DNA of 64,000 bases from Eutypa lata (GCA_022661535.1 JAKULF010000003.1:3844001-3908000), one strand, 5' to 3'. Shown: positions 22,315 through 34,594, numbered from the stretch's first letter. The notes: generated by a model not told the origin, from the letters alone. Translations and numbers: made by a program.

Positions 22315-25300
22315 TATGAAGTACCACTAATGACGGAATCCAATGGGAGCAAAAACAAAGGTGCGATTGATGGGCACGAGATTACTGATAACTTAAACCT
22401 AAATAATCGATATTGACTAATCGTCTATTCCCGAATGCCGAACCCTAAGTATTCGTCTACGGATAAATATGTCGTTCGTTGCTATCGCGTTATAGGTCGT
22501 ATATCGATGAAAATGCCAATTGACCCTCAAGTTATTCACTGATGAACACTTGATAAAATACTGTCGTGATCGGCTCGTCGCGCTGGGTAATGCTCGAAAT
22601 TGGATCAACCACACCACATATAGTGTGGTGACTTGGGTATGGAATGTGGTGTTTCACGTCCGCTTTCCTTCTCCTATTGAACCTGACACGAGTTTGAGCG
22701 AGCGAATTGGTAACAGGCCTCTGAAGATGGTCGATGGCAGGTACTACTACTCGGTTGATGGATGAAAATCCCGTAATTGATGGAAACGAGCGTAAGCAAC
22801 AAATATCGCAGGCAGGTGTTGATTACTTCTAGACCCAACCGTTATCTGTTACCAATGATGCAGGTGGTAATGTTTTGGTTGTTGCGAACAGTCGGGAGGG
22901 TAACTAGAAAGGGGAGGGGGGAAGAGAAGCTGAGAAGGAAGAATGGTGGAAGGATTGATTGACTGACAAGTGTTAAGGTCCCAGCTGATCAGTCAACACA
23001 CATAACTACATGCATACATACATAATGTACATAGTAATAGCAGTGTGGTAACATGTATAATATAAGTCATCACCTGTAACGCCTATCTACCAACTACCAA
23101 CATTGAACTACCAACTAACTACTGGCGGATATAACGGCTCCGACTTGACAGAAAAAACTCGATTAGGTTCCAAACATTAGCAGCTACTTTATTCGGTTTA
23201 CTCTGACTACTTACTTGGTTGCTTGGGTAGGATAATGAGCTGATGACTCCGGTTCTGTGCACTGGCTTAGTCCTAGTTGGGACGAATCTTACGCGCTGCT
23301 GACCGGTCCCCGAGCCTTGGCAGATAAAAACAGAACAGACGCCAATTCCCGAATACGTGGGTAACTAACTTCCACCTACCCAGCTACGTCCGCACTCTAG
23401 TAGAAATTCCAAATCATTCGAAGTCTTGGAGAGGGGAAGCATCATAACTACAGTAGAGCAGAGGGTTGTTGATACATAAAAGGCAGTATCCCAGTTGCAC
23501 TACCTACATTTCATTATTGGCCTATCGAAAGCCACATAGGATAGCACACAATAGAATGGATCAACAGATGACAGATGACTGGATCGGATCACCACATGCA
23601 TATTTTGTGGCTCCAAGGATTTCGTACCTTAAAACCTAATTACAATACACCTGCTTACATATTCGTAGACATACATATATTCTCTCATTAACCCTTTCTT
23701 TTAAGGCTCTGCCATGCATTGAGTTTTGCGAACTTTTGATAATTCGGACCAGAAATACCAAACCTTAAGAAGAAAATACGATGCACCCGATAGCGTCGTA
23801 TAACATCGTATAGTAGGCATAAACTGCACAAGGTCAATGTCAAGCTTTTCCAAGATCTAATACGGCTTGTACGGCAACCAATCCCTCATTGGCAAGGGTA
23901 AACTGGGTATCACGACCCCCCAGCTTGGCGTCTTGGGAGCCTAGATTCCGACGTCATGCCCAGTTCCCATACCCCATCACAACATGACGACCAGGTGAAC
24001 ATTGCTACCGAACCTGTGGCAACAATTTCTATATTCCCTGGGTCTTAGTGTTCATGTTCCTCAAGTGCTCATTCGGTTGTCGTCGTACAATATGTTAGCG
24101 CCATCAACTACACTAAGTAATGCTGTTGTCAGCATCTTCAAGGGGCCCCAGAATTCAAGGTTCAAGCGCCCTCGTGTTCCTGGTACATGTCTCCATGCAG
24201 ATACATACATAGTTAGCTGACATGTAAGGCACGTAAGGCGTGGCAGGTTTAACTAGTATTATGCTAACTAGAAGGGGACCATCGGCCCACCTGTAAATCG
24301 AAAATAGGCGTCGGCTTGATAAGCGGCGGCCAATTGATGCCGACAGCTAGTTCAGCAGCCCGACTTCTGTGGGTTAAGAAAACTGCGCATCTCAAAAGTA
24401 TAAAAGAAAATCGAAAATCGAAAATAATACCACAAGCAATTACAAGCTTCTATAGGTTATAGACTTTATTCGGCATAAGAGACATATTAGTTAGAAGGGG
24501 CCGAGTTTCAGGTCATGATATGCGGTGCTGCGCCACTAATAAGAGCTAAAATGAACTTAGAAGCTACAAAACACTTAAAAAGAAACTGCCCCCTGGAGCA
24601 TGGCAGGCAGCAGAATAGTCCAATTTACCTATTGGTTCTTATTACTAAATCCCTTGTATTGTAGCCAACTGATCATTTCCAAGTTCTTTATTTTAGTTAA
24701 TAACTAACAATTGTATTTTTTTATATGTATTTCATATCCATTACAAGACCTTAATTGATAAGATTTATATATATTATGTCTTTTCACTTATTATTTATTA
24801 ATAACTTACTTAATACAATGTAGTAATCTACAGGACTTAACCATGATAATAAATTTTCATAAACCATAAAGTAATTATCCATAAGGAGCAGATAAATGAT
24901 AAGTTAATAGTTTGAGACAAAGTGTATGATATAAACCACACACAAACCCATGAATTAAGGACAAACTACCATAGCTATAGTTATGACCTATAACTACAAG
25001 AGAAGAAGAAGACTCATAAGTGAAAAGACAGAAATAATTATGTTTGTTTTGTATAATCAAACAATCACCCCGTGTTGTAAACAGCCATGTTATAACAATG
25101 CCTCATGTTGTCAGTGTGTAATTTGTCACGGTCTTAAGTGGCAAGTGTGAGCTATATAAGGTGTTGCCTTGTGACATAATTCGTTAGCATTAGTCCTATA
25201 ACAATCTATCTAGAGCTAGCTGGATGTAGGCTTCTGGTGAATGTTAACATTGGTAGGAACCCAAAAACGTTAATGTGGTAAAATACATAATGCTTATTAC

Positions 25301-26666
25301 TTCCTTTCTTAGCCTTTCTTCCATCCGTATACCAGGTTTGGTTTAATATAGCAATCTTCTTTCCAAAGCACATTCATTGATGTTTCTATGGCCTGTTGCA
25401 AGCCCATCCGTGATTAATACTCTTTTATCTAGGCAAAGGTCAAGACATAGTGACGATCCATACCTTTCTAGCTACCCTCACCATGAAATAGGAGTGATAT
25501 TTCCAAAATACTCTACAAAGGGTACTCTCCTAAGCATCAGCTTCTTGACATCGGAGCATACCTAGGTATATTCTGCATCTGTGTTTCAGGTTAATTCATA
25601 TATCAAAGTTGTTCATCTCAGAACGGTACCACTTCATTTTGAGTAGAAGCTCTAGCAATAAGTCAACTGTATTGATTACATTTTGTCTAACCATAAAGAC
25701 AGGAGCTTACGAAACACCTTAGACCTCTTCTACCCTCACAAAAAGAAAAGATATTTCGGACTAAAGTATATTAGACATGAGCATCTTAATGTGCCATATG
25801 AAATTCAAATGTAAAGACTTAGCCGTAGATTACACATTATGGAAGAACATCGTTCCTGCACACGCTGCTTGAACATGGAAGTCTAAAAACAAGTAGTTTA
25901 CAAGATTCAAAAATCCACCTACATAATCTTGAATTATCACATATCATGACTAGCAATAAGAACAATTAGAATAACGTAGAGGAAGGCACGAACCATTTTG
26001 CAATAAGTGCATACAGGAGACTCATGTTCATTCTTGGTGGATTAGGAATTGAGTGTTTGAGACTAGAAGTCATGCCTCATAATGTCTTCAAACATCCAAG
26101 TACTGACGGTCAGCCGGCAAGCTTCACGAGAATGTAAAACTGCAGGTTGCCAGTATGAAACTAGGCAGTTACCTACCTATCTTACAATTGACATCCGGCA
26201 AGCAACCCAAGTCTCTACAATACAATTGATGGTACTTATGGGTCTAGGTGTCATGTCACTACCCTTTTACCTCGTATATTTCCTCAAGAAGTGATCTTGA
26301 GCACTTCATAGCAATTCACAACACCATTCTATCACTTTAGTAATGATGGAGGTCACCATAGAATTGAGCCAGGCTTTCAAATGTAGCCATCGCCGTTGCG
26401 GTAAGCGCACCCTATTGGTGGTTCGAGGGGCCTACATCAACAACCGAGGTATTGCCGTGCGCACGGTCCTACCGGCAAGGCTCATGCCAAGCCCTGTAGC
26501 ATCTGAAGCTAATGCAGCTGTCGCCGATTCGCACCAGCTGGAGAACCAAACAATCAATTCTCCCCTTCACGTAACCGACACGAGCAGCATTACAGCTTCG
26601 CGAAACAACAGCATCGGGGAAAACAAAGACGAAGAGCAAGACGACACCACCGCAGACAGTACTACT
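22315..26666. other. 4.3 kb gene-poor region, A+T-rich in the middle
   Basis: Separates two divergent genes. The part from about 24,380 to 25,950 is visibly A+T-rich and has no convincing frame; it could be a decayed repeat, but I cannot identify an element. No tRNA was recognised. The stretch 26343-26666 is open in frame with EAF6 and could extend that protein, although I place its start at 26667. Confidence 0.6.
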
Positions 26667-27504
26667 ATGGCCGAGAACTCCCAGCCTACAGGAGGCCCAG
26701 GTGGTGGTGCAGGTGGTGCAGGTGGTGCCGGTGGTAGCGCGCGCCCCGATCACGTCTCCCCGAGCGACCTCCAAACGTACCAGCACGAGAGAGCCAGCTT
26801 GAAGGTGGCGCTGAACAAGCGAGCCAGCCTTAGGAAGAAGCTGGTAGGTTATACAAAAGCTATTTACACATGATTACACTTCTCCGATAGCTTTCTTCTT
26901 TTTGGCTAACAGCTTTTTTTTGTGTCTGCTGCAACAGGCCGAGCTTGAGGCTAGCATCGCCAACCACGAGAACGAGTATCTCGAGGGCACGCCCTCGGGG
27001 AACATCATCACCGGCTTTGACAACTATACGAAGGGCACCACCAGCGCGGCCGCTCAGCGACGTCGCACCGGACTGATTGACCAGAACCGCGTCTTCACGC
27101 GATCTTCTATTTCTTACAACGCGCTGAACGTAGGTTTCCCAGCTAAGCTACCCACCTACCTACCCACCTACCTACCCACACCACTGCCTGCCTGTCTAAG
27201 TACTGCCCCCATGCTAACCATGTATGTTCCATAACAACAGCCCGAGAGCTCGGAAGCCGCATCTTCAACATCCACTCCCGGCGCGCCCACGCCGCTCTCG
27301 ACCTCGTTCGCCAACACGAAAGATATCGGTGGCGGTGGATCCAACCAGCCGACGCCCACCTCGGCGACGGAGAAGAAGGGGCCCGGCGGCAAGAAGAAGA
27401 AGGCCCGAGCTAGCGCCAGCGCTGCCGGGGCCGACGAGGAGAGCGAGACCGACACGCCGCGCGAGACCAAGAAAGTCCGCACCAACTTCGGCGCGCGCAA
27501 GTGA
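26667..27504 (+). CDS. eaf6: EAF6-like subunit of NuA4-type histone acetyltransferase
   Basis: Exons 26667-26843, 26938-27129 and 27241-27504, all phase 0, 210 residues. After a Gly-rich start, residues about 37-80 form a charged helical segment followed by an acidic 'ELEASI..HE.EYLEGT' block and the family signature G-N-I-I-T-G-F-D-N-Y-x-K-G, then R-V-F-x-R-S-S near 113-118. This is the EAF6 core, the small subunit that joins MYST acetyltransferase complexes (NuA4, and NuA3-type) in the nucleus through a coiled coil. The C-terminal tail is Ser/Pro/Lys-rich with a lysine cluster suiting a nuclear protein. The start at 26667 gives the family's usual short N-terminus; upstream in-frame ATGs at 26343, 26346 and 26484 would add up to 108 residues of unrelated composition. 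Confidence 0.92.
27148..27178 (+). repeat. (CCTA)n-type repeat inside EAF6 intron 2
   Basis: Alternating CCCACCTACCTA units fill the middle of the 111-nt intron 27130-27240. It is one of many TAGG/CCTA clusters in this window. Confidence 0.9.
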
Positions 27505-28156
27505 GAGGAAGAAGAAAATCTTTTTCCTACATATCTCGAGGTACCCGACCTTGTCTCTCTGGCTGCCACTTCCAGGGGCGGGAGTCGTGCTTGACTGCCC
27601 ACCGATGGACTTCGTATTCGTAGGTGGCCTTGAGGGGACAGGGTGGTTTATATCCGTGGACCATGTATTTACAGCACGAAAGGCTCGGTTGGATTTCGGG
27701 GGATTTTGACTTCGCAGCATCTGAAGGGCGTTTACGGAATGGACATTTGCTTTTTTCAATGGCTTGGGACGCATGAGATACCCCTTCTTGAGTTTAGATC
27801 TTAGTTTAGGTATCATTCTGATTAACTAATGCTATTATCACCGTGATGAATTGTAACCCATTCGCACACTATGTGGAAGACTAGAGTAAATGAAAGCATG
27901 TGTTAATTATCTACTTTTATTATATTTCATTAAGCCCATAGTTACCCAACGTAATTAATACGCAGGATTTTACCCCATACTTTCTTGTTTGCAACGTTGC
28001 CGTATAATTATTTTAAGTCGTTATTTAATCAAAAAAAAATGTAATACCTAATGTATTATACATTTTACTTTTTGGCATCTGATGTAGATGTTATTATCGA
28101 TAAAGGCCGTTATTGCAACCCTTGAGTGGTTAACAGCACCACCCAGCCACCGAACT

Positions 28157-28216
28157 GTACGGAGATGTACAGAGCCGTACGGAGCTGTACGGAGCTGTAC
28201 GGAGCTGTACGGAGCT
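28157..28216 (+). repeat. Decamer minisatellite (TGTACGGAGC)6
   Basis: Six phase-locked 10-bp units, the first three each with one substitution and the last three identical. Diverged half-units (GTACGG, GTATGGAGC) continue to about 28265 and again near 28347. Confidence 0.95.
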
Positions 28217-28503
28217 AGCTGTGTGTGGAGCTGGCTGTACGGACCAGTATGGAGCAGTATGGAGCCGAAGCTATGTATATAGGCAGCTATTATCTGCTCC
28301 GGCCCAGTAAGCAGGTAGGTCGTTGATAAGTAGGTTGTAAGTGCTTGTACGGAGGTGTATAAAGGTGTAGCAAGTGGTTTGGAAAGTTATGTGAAATATA
28401 GCCCGCTCAAAGGATACAACCCGAATAAGGTGGCTCTTTATAAGGTGTACCAAGGAGCGGATAATACCCCCTACAGCAACCCCTAAAGCACCACTTACAG
28501 CAT

Positions 28504-28621
28504 CACACATACCACACATACCACACATACCACACATACCACACATACCACACATACCACACATACCACACATACCACACATACCACACATACCACACAT
28601 ACCACACATACCACACATACC
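28504..28621. repeat. 9-bp minisatellite (ACCACACAT)13
   Basis: About 13 near-identical 9-bp units in direct tandem. As the unit is a multiple of three, the minus strand is open as a Met-Cys-Gly repeat, which I regard as an artefact, not a gene. Confidence 0.96.
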
Positions 28622-29472
28622 AAATATAAATTACTTAATTATCTTATTAGGCCCAATTCGACGGTTTCCACCTCCAAGGCCTGCCGCAGCGCACACTTGA
28701 CGGCCCGGCTGGCCCGGCAGCTCGACCGCGGCGGCTCAGCAGCGTTACCGAATACCGGACATTCAGTGCGTGGAATATGGATTGACGGTGTACCGCATAC
28801 CTTGTACATAGTGCCATAGGTTCTTCGGCGTAAGAGAAATAATAATAATTATCTTATTAACCCTTAAGCAGCTTGCGAAATAGGCGACAGCGCCTGCTGG
28901 TCTAACCAATGATACCAAGTAGTAAACATTACGATTTTATTAAACAATTTATCTAATGAAGAAAATACAAGTTTACTTTACTATGTGTATGATATGGTCT
29001 AGCCATCAAGGTGTGTGCTTACCTGTTAGTTTAGTCTAGAGATATGTAGTTTACGCTAGTTAAGTATTATATTACCCCAGACTTTACAGGGGTGGATTAT
29101 AGTCGTTAGGATCCAATCGGGGATATTAAAACGCACCACCGTGAACTCTGGAGCCATCTGCACATAGATACCCTATAAGATCGTGACAAATCGTTGTACC
29201 TGCTGGTGATCGCCTCGAACCATCCAGTGTGGCTCTATCGACTATCTAGACCTAAGAAATTTGGATTAAATTGATTAAACTAGGTAGCGATAGGTAGTTA
29301 GTTGTGTGCTGTTGAACCTGACACTGAGCGGTGTGATCTAACCCCCCAATACAGTTCGATCTCTAACTACCTAGTTACTGCCCACGGGGTTCCATTCCTG
29401 CATTTAAGTCGACGAGTATTTGCGTATATCGTATCCTTGAGCACTTACTCAACCATTTCGTATATTTCAACC

Positions 29473-32400
29473 ATGACGATCACCGCAACCAAGTTCACGC
29501 CCGAGGTGCTCCTCTCCGCGCCCCGCCGCAGCGCCGGCGTTCCCAACTCGACGGGGACGCATGCCCTGTACACAGGCAAGTTCAGCACCCGTGTTCCCTG
29601 GGATAATGATAATACACCATAACGGTATCGTCATGATGAAAAAGAAAAAAAAGATGTTTCTAACAATCAATCGAGTTTCGTAAAGTCTCTCAATACTCCT
29701 TCGAGTCGCACTCGAAGAGCTACGCGATCAAGGTCCTCGACCTGAAGACGGGGTCTTCGACCGTGCTGTACGAGGACCCGGCGTACACGGAGCCGACGTG
29801 GATCTCGGAGAAGGAGTTCGTGTTCGTGCACAACCGCGATGATAACGCCAGCACGAGCCTGCTACTGGGAGATGTGACGCAGCCTGGCTCCGAGTAAGTT
29901 ATATGCGTACATCATTGCATCGTGCATCATCCCATTTATCCCTCAGTCTTGCGGCCCGTGGGTGGTCGCCTACTACGTCCGTATGAGTGGTGGTTTCGGC
30001 TAACCCATTCGCTTTTTGGTTACGACGGCACACAGGCCACATGAGATCAGCAGCTTCAAGAGCCTCATATCGAATATCAAGGTCAAGGATATTGGGGATG
30101 GTACTATCGCGTTCGCTTGTACGGCGCTAGCTACGTCGTCAGGGGAACTACACAACCCGGCGGATGAGGAGAAGCCCTTGTCTAGCGCGAAGGTGTACTC
30201 GAGCCTCTTCGGTAAGCAGTTCTCGTAGTTATTTTCTGCCCTTTGTATCTAGCTTCAGTACTTTATGTTCCTTGAAGGGTCGTTTTCAGAACCTCTTTGC
30301 TCCCGAATACTCGAATATTTACAAAGGGTAGTCACTAACCTCTAGAGGTTGCAGTGAGGCACTGGGACTCCTACGTGGGTGAGAACAAGAGCGCGGTGTG
30401 GTACGGGGCATTGAAGAAGAAGGAAGAGGATGGAGCGACGTACGAGCTGCAGAAGCCGGGCCTAGTCAACGCCCTCGCCGGGACGCGGCTCGAGTGCCCG
30501 GTCCCGAACTTCGGGGGTGCCGGGGACTACGACATCGGGCCGGCGGGTCTCGTGTTCCTATCCAAGGACCCGGAGCTCAACCCGGCCCTGTGGACTAAGA
30601 CGGACCTGTATTACGTGCCGCTGCAGACGTTCACGGAGGAGAAGGCCCCCTTGCCCCAGGTCGTCAAGACGGGCAAGCTGCAGGGCTACACGGGCAGCCC
30701 GGTGTTCTCGCACGGCGGGAAGAGCGTCGCCTTCAAGCGCATGCGGCACCGGCAGTACGAGTCGGACAAGTGGCGCCTGCTGCTACTTCCCGATATCACC
30801 GACTTGAGCAACGTCCAGGAGTTCTACGCAACCGACGACGGCGAGGGCGGCTGGGACCTGCGGCCTGAGACGATTGTCTGGAGTAACGACGACTCGGAGC
30901 TATACGTAACGGCTGAGAAGGAGGGGCGTAGCCTGCTATTCAAGCTGCCGTCGCGGCCGCTAGAAGCGACGGGTCTGCCGCAGCCGCTGACGAGACAGGG
31001 CACCGTTGGGAATTTCTTCAACCTCACGGCGGGCGGCCACGACGACCGACTATTCCTCAATGCCAGCTCGTTGGTCGAGAGCTCCTCGTATGCCATCCTA
31101 GACCCGAAGTCTGAGAGCCCGGAGGCATATGTCGTGTCCTCGAGCTCCAAGGCCGGTAGGTCGTTTGGCCTATCGCAGCGCCAGTTCGACGAGTTCTGGT
31201 TCGACGGCGCCGGCCGCGATTATAAGTGCCATGCACTCGTCATGAAGCCCTCTACGTTCGACCCGGAGAAGAAGTACCCGCTCGCGTTCTTGATCCATGG
31301 CGGACCACAGGGAGCCTGGGGCGAGAGCTGGTAAGCAAAGCATATTCCATAAGTCAAGGTTTCCCTCTATCCCCCACCTAAGATTTTCTCCTGACGCCAG
31401 CACACACCCCCTCCCCCTTCCCCACTATCCTTACACTTCCCAACAATAATCCAATGCCATCATATAAACAGAAGGGACCATGTAACTGAACACAATATAA
31501 CTACATATAGGTCGACCCGGTGGAACCCAGCCGTGTTCGCCGAGCAGGGCTACGTTGTGGTCATGCCCAACCCGACGGGCAGCACAGGCTACGGTCAGGC
31601 GTTCACTGACGGTATTGCTACTGAGTGGGGAGGACGCCCCTACAACGATCTTGTGAATTGTTTCGAGTATATCGAGGGTAATCTACCGTACGTTGATACG
31701 CAGAACGCCGTGGCCCTAGGGGCTAGTTATGGCGGTTACATGATAAGTAAGTAAACAAAAAGAAAGACAAAAACAACAACTGCTCAGGTTCCTTTCAACC
31801 TTATCCGATTGGTAATCACAGGGCTATATAAGTATACATCCATCAATCCCCTTCTAATTGGCACATGCGGACCAATCAAAGAACCCGAGAAAGGTACAGG
31901 ACCATGGATAGCTAACCCACACGTCCAACCAAAAACAGACTGGATTCAAGGCCAACCGCTGGGGCGAAGATTCAAAGCGCTCGTGTGCCACGACGGGATA
32001 TTCAGCACGATGAGCGACTGGGCGACGGAGGAGCTGTTCTTCGTCATACACGACATGGGCGGCGTGCTGTGGGAGCGGCGGGACCTCTACGAGAAGTGGG
32101 ACCCGGCCGCGCACACCGGAGACTGGGCCACACCGCAGCTCATAGTCCACAGTGAACTTGACTACCGCCTGCCTATCTCCGAGGGGCTCGCGGCCTTCAA
32201 TGTCCTCCAGGCGCGTGGTGTCGCAAGCCGACTGGTCGTGTTCCCTGACGAGAACCACGTGAGTACAAGTTGCCCTTCTTCGTCCACTTTTTCCTTGTCT
32301 TTCTTCATCTTCTCCGTTGCCATTGTAGCGGTCGTCGCAGTTGTCCATGTTCTGCGAGCAGTGGTTGGCTGCCTGACCCCCCCCCCCCCGTGAACCCCGT

Positions 32401-32621
32401 TGTTTGTCTTGCCTCTATGGTACTCTGCCTTACCTATATGACCATGATATATCGGTAGAAAAGAAAGAAGTTAAAAATAGAAATTTTTTTACTGACATTC
32501 TTGATGGCAGTGGGTCTTGAAACCCGAGAACTCCCTACTTTGGCATAAGGAAGTGCTGGAGTGGATTAACAAGCATGTAACCTCCAATACAGGGGGCCGC
32601 GGCTATTCTAACGGTCATTAA
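29473..32621 (+). CDS. Dipeptidyl-peptidase V-type prolyl oligopeptidase (S9 family), intracellular form
   Basis: Seven exons: 29473-29575, 29686-29893, 30036-30211, 30355-31330, 31511-31746, 31939-32258, 32511-32621; 709 residues. A beta-propeller N-terminal half is followed by an alpha/beta-hydrolase half with HGGPQG (oxyanion region) near 481, G-A-S-Y-G-G with nucleophile S560, D641 in ELDYRLP and H673 in DENHWV. This is a complete S9 catalytic triad. Related fungal DPP5 enzymes release X-Ala, His-Ser or Ser-Tyr dipeptides and are often secreted. Here the N-terminus (MTITATKFTPEVLL) has no signal peptide, so an intracellular peptide-recycling or acylaminoacyl-peptidase-like role is more likely. 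Intron 1 uses a GC donor (CAG|GCAAGT), the usual non-canonical type. Intron 6 carries a C13 run. Confidence 0.93.
32377..32389. repeat. Homopolymer C13 in the last intron of the S9 peptidase gene
   Basis: Thirteen consecutive C within intron 32259-32510, which is longer than most introns in this window. Confidence 0.9.
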
Positions 32622-33421
32622 CCTTGTCGAAAAAGCCTTTATGTGATATTCTTACAGCTCGTCGCTCTCCGTAGTAAGGCAAAGCTTCGTGCTTTAGGCT
32701 GCTTATTGGATTTGTTGGATAAGTTGAAGACTGCTTCACTGAAATGGCTAAAGCATAATGGAAATGCCTATTGGTGATTTTTTTAAATAAAAAAAAGATT
32801 TTTAGAAATCTAACCAATGGACATTTCCATTACGCTTTAGCCATTTGAGTGAAGGCCTTTCTTGGTCGTAAATTAAGAAAAGCTTCGCATAGTATTTGAT
32901 ATTTGTCTGTATTTTATGTGAAGCCTTGTTGATTAGCCCATAATGTACTTGCCTTAATTCGGTACAGATCTATCTAAAATGCCATTAAAAATAGCTTAAG
33001 CACAACCGCTGCCGGTATTTCCATAAGTTGATCAATAAGTTATAAATATAAAGGTTCAAATATAGCTATAACGACGATACTAAAGCTTAGCAAAGGATGG
33101 CGAAGCCGCCTTCGAAACAATGCCAGATAATAGCCACTTAAAGGTACCCGCCGCCACCATAGAGCTATCGATTGTTGAACCTCATGTCCTACAGTGCGTC
33201 CATCTCGAGAAATATGGATGGACCCCGGGTTAGGGGGTCACTCGAGGAAGTCTGCAGTGCTTGATATTAGCCCTTAGCTTTTTCAGGCAATGTGATATAT
33301 GTTTATAAGCAACGAATCATGTATTGGGAGCTATTAATCCCAAGGGGCTTTAGTAGGAAGTATCTACTTGCATAACAGGAGAATAGGGAGCATAAAAGGC
33401 CAGTAATTATAAGTAATGACA
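32622..33421. other. Convergent intergenic region around the inverted repeat
   Basis: 800 bp between the S9 peptidase stop and the stop of the coiled-coil gene. Apart from the foldback repeat it is A+T-rich with no frame of interest, and has a short G+C-rich patch near 33200-33250. Confidence 0.6.
32734..32854. repeat. Imperfect inverted repeat, 42-bp arms, MITE-like
   Basis: Left arm 32734-32775 and right arm 32813-32854 are reverse complements with four mismatches over 42 bp, around a 37-nt A+T-rich loop. The left arm begins with CTTCACTGAAATGGC. Such a compact foldback fits a miniature inverted-repeat element or its remnant, or a long hairpin if transcribed past the S9 peptidase stop 113 bp upstream. 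I see no clear target-site duplication. Confidence 0.9.
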
Positions 33422-34594
33422 CTAGAAGTTGCTTACTACTGGGGTTCCATTCCAGGACTGTCTTATAGTATTGATATGCGCCCATTTCAGTTTCCGGATT
33501 GGAGCCAAAGTCAGGCGTTCCTTCTTATCTTGTTGATATGCTTTAAGGATCTTGACATTCGAGAACTCTGCGGGGAAATCTCGTTGAAGAGCCGTTTTTA
33601 ACTGCTCTAGTGATTCTCTAGATAGTTCTTGGATGAAACGTTGGATGAGACGACCTGCGGATTCAGGTTGTTCCTTGTATATTCGTTCATACTTCAGGAA
33701 TTTGCAGTCAAACAAGCTCAATGGTCTGTATATAGAAATCCCTGTTGGTAGTTTTGGTTGTGGTTGTGGTTCGTTGAAAAAATCGTCGTCCGATGGAGGC
33801 GTTGTCGCAGCGGGTCCTTCTATCGATGAAACTGACCATGCGGTTAGAAGCTGCAACGTTCTAGTGAAAAATTGAGTGATGCATACCAGGAACTGAGTAA
33901 CTACTGCTACTACGCTGTTGGTGGCGAAGAACCTGGTCTAGCTGCTCAACAATTTGGTCTTGATTTTGTTCAAACTTTGCGCCCATTTCATTCTGGCGTC
34001 GGATGATATCTGCAGTTGTTGACTCATGTTGATGTGTGAGCCGGTCCAATCTCGCCTCCATCTCGCCTGCATGTCGTTCAACCCTTGCGTCCATATTGTC
34101 TTGACGTCTATGGACTTGTTCAAAATTTGAATCCACGTTTTTTTGCCTTTGGAGCAATTCTGTGATCGCTGACTGGTGTTGGGCTGTGAACTGGGTTAAT
34201 CAAACGTCATGCTCCGTGATATATGGGCGTGCTTCTTAGACGTACTCTGGACAGACCTCATGTCTGCAACGTCAGACCCGATCTTCTCTAAACCACGAGC
34301 GATTTCATATCTCAGTAGTTCAGGAAACGAGTCTGCCTTCAACTGCAGGTGCTCTTGGGTAGCTAGGATATTATCGAGTTTGTTTAAACTATCCGTGTGG
34401 TCCGAGATCTGGCGATCGTGCTCTGATATTTTACTATCCTGGGATCGAAGACGATATTCATGCTGATCGATTGCTGAGACTATGGCAACCCCCACAGCTC
34501 GTTGTACTCGCTCCCCATTACCCGGTTGGGTCATCAAGGGCATTAACCTTTGCCGGTCATTAGAGGACGGCAATGTTTTCTGGTCATCAGCCAT
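33422..34594 (-). CDS. Coiled-coil protein of unknown function
   Basis: Minus-strand exons 34594-34246, 34183-33887 and 33831-33422, all in phase, 351 residues. Intron 1 is 62 nt; intron 2 is 55 nt with a perfect CTAAC branch site 13 nt before its acceptor. Residues about 45-215 are almost wholly charged and polar helix (repeated D-R-Q-I-S, H-E-x-T-T, R-R-Q-x-x-M-x-A) and should form a long coiled coil. The C-terminal 130 residues include an acidic/Pro patch (PPSDDDFFNEP) and a basic helical end. No enzyme motif, signal peptide or membrane span. The family was not recognised; a scaffold or structural role is only a guess from composition. Confidence 0.75.

Larger units (their letters stand above)
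27505..29472. other. Intergenic region with two minisatellites and a G+C-rich island
   Basis: 2 kb between plus-strand genes. After an A+T-rich stretch (27830-28100) it holds the two minisatellites listed separately, then a G+C-rich island at about 28,655-28,770 inside A+T-rich DNA. I see no gene. The contrast in composition suggests inserted or decayed repeat DNA, but no terminal repeats or transposase were recognised. Confidence 0.6.

Noticed and set aside
24380..25950. Possible degenerate transposon coding region
   Set aside because: No transposase or reverse-transcriptase motif and no terminal repeats could be seen in any frame, so it is left as unassigned A+T-rich DNA.
27265..27816. Minus-strand frame overlapping the EAF6 last exon
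   Set aside because: Antisense of a G+C-rich exon; low-complexity sequence, and the plus strand continues the EAF6 protein in frame.
28271..28618. Minus-strand frame encoding a Met-Cys-Gly repeat
   Set aside because: It is the by-product of a 9-bp tandem array whose length is a multiple of three; no start context, splice structure or conserved domain.
28504..28621. Regular tandem array that might suggest a CRISPR
   Set aside because: Units are contiguous 9-mers with no unique spacers, and the genome is eukaryotic.
33422..34594. Three separate small minus-strand genes
   Set aside because: The frames join with good splice signals and matching phases into one 351-residue coiled-coil protein, so they are exons of one gene.
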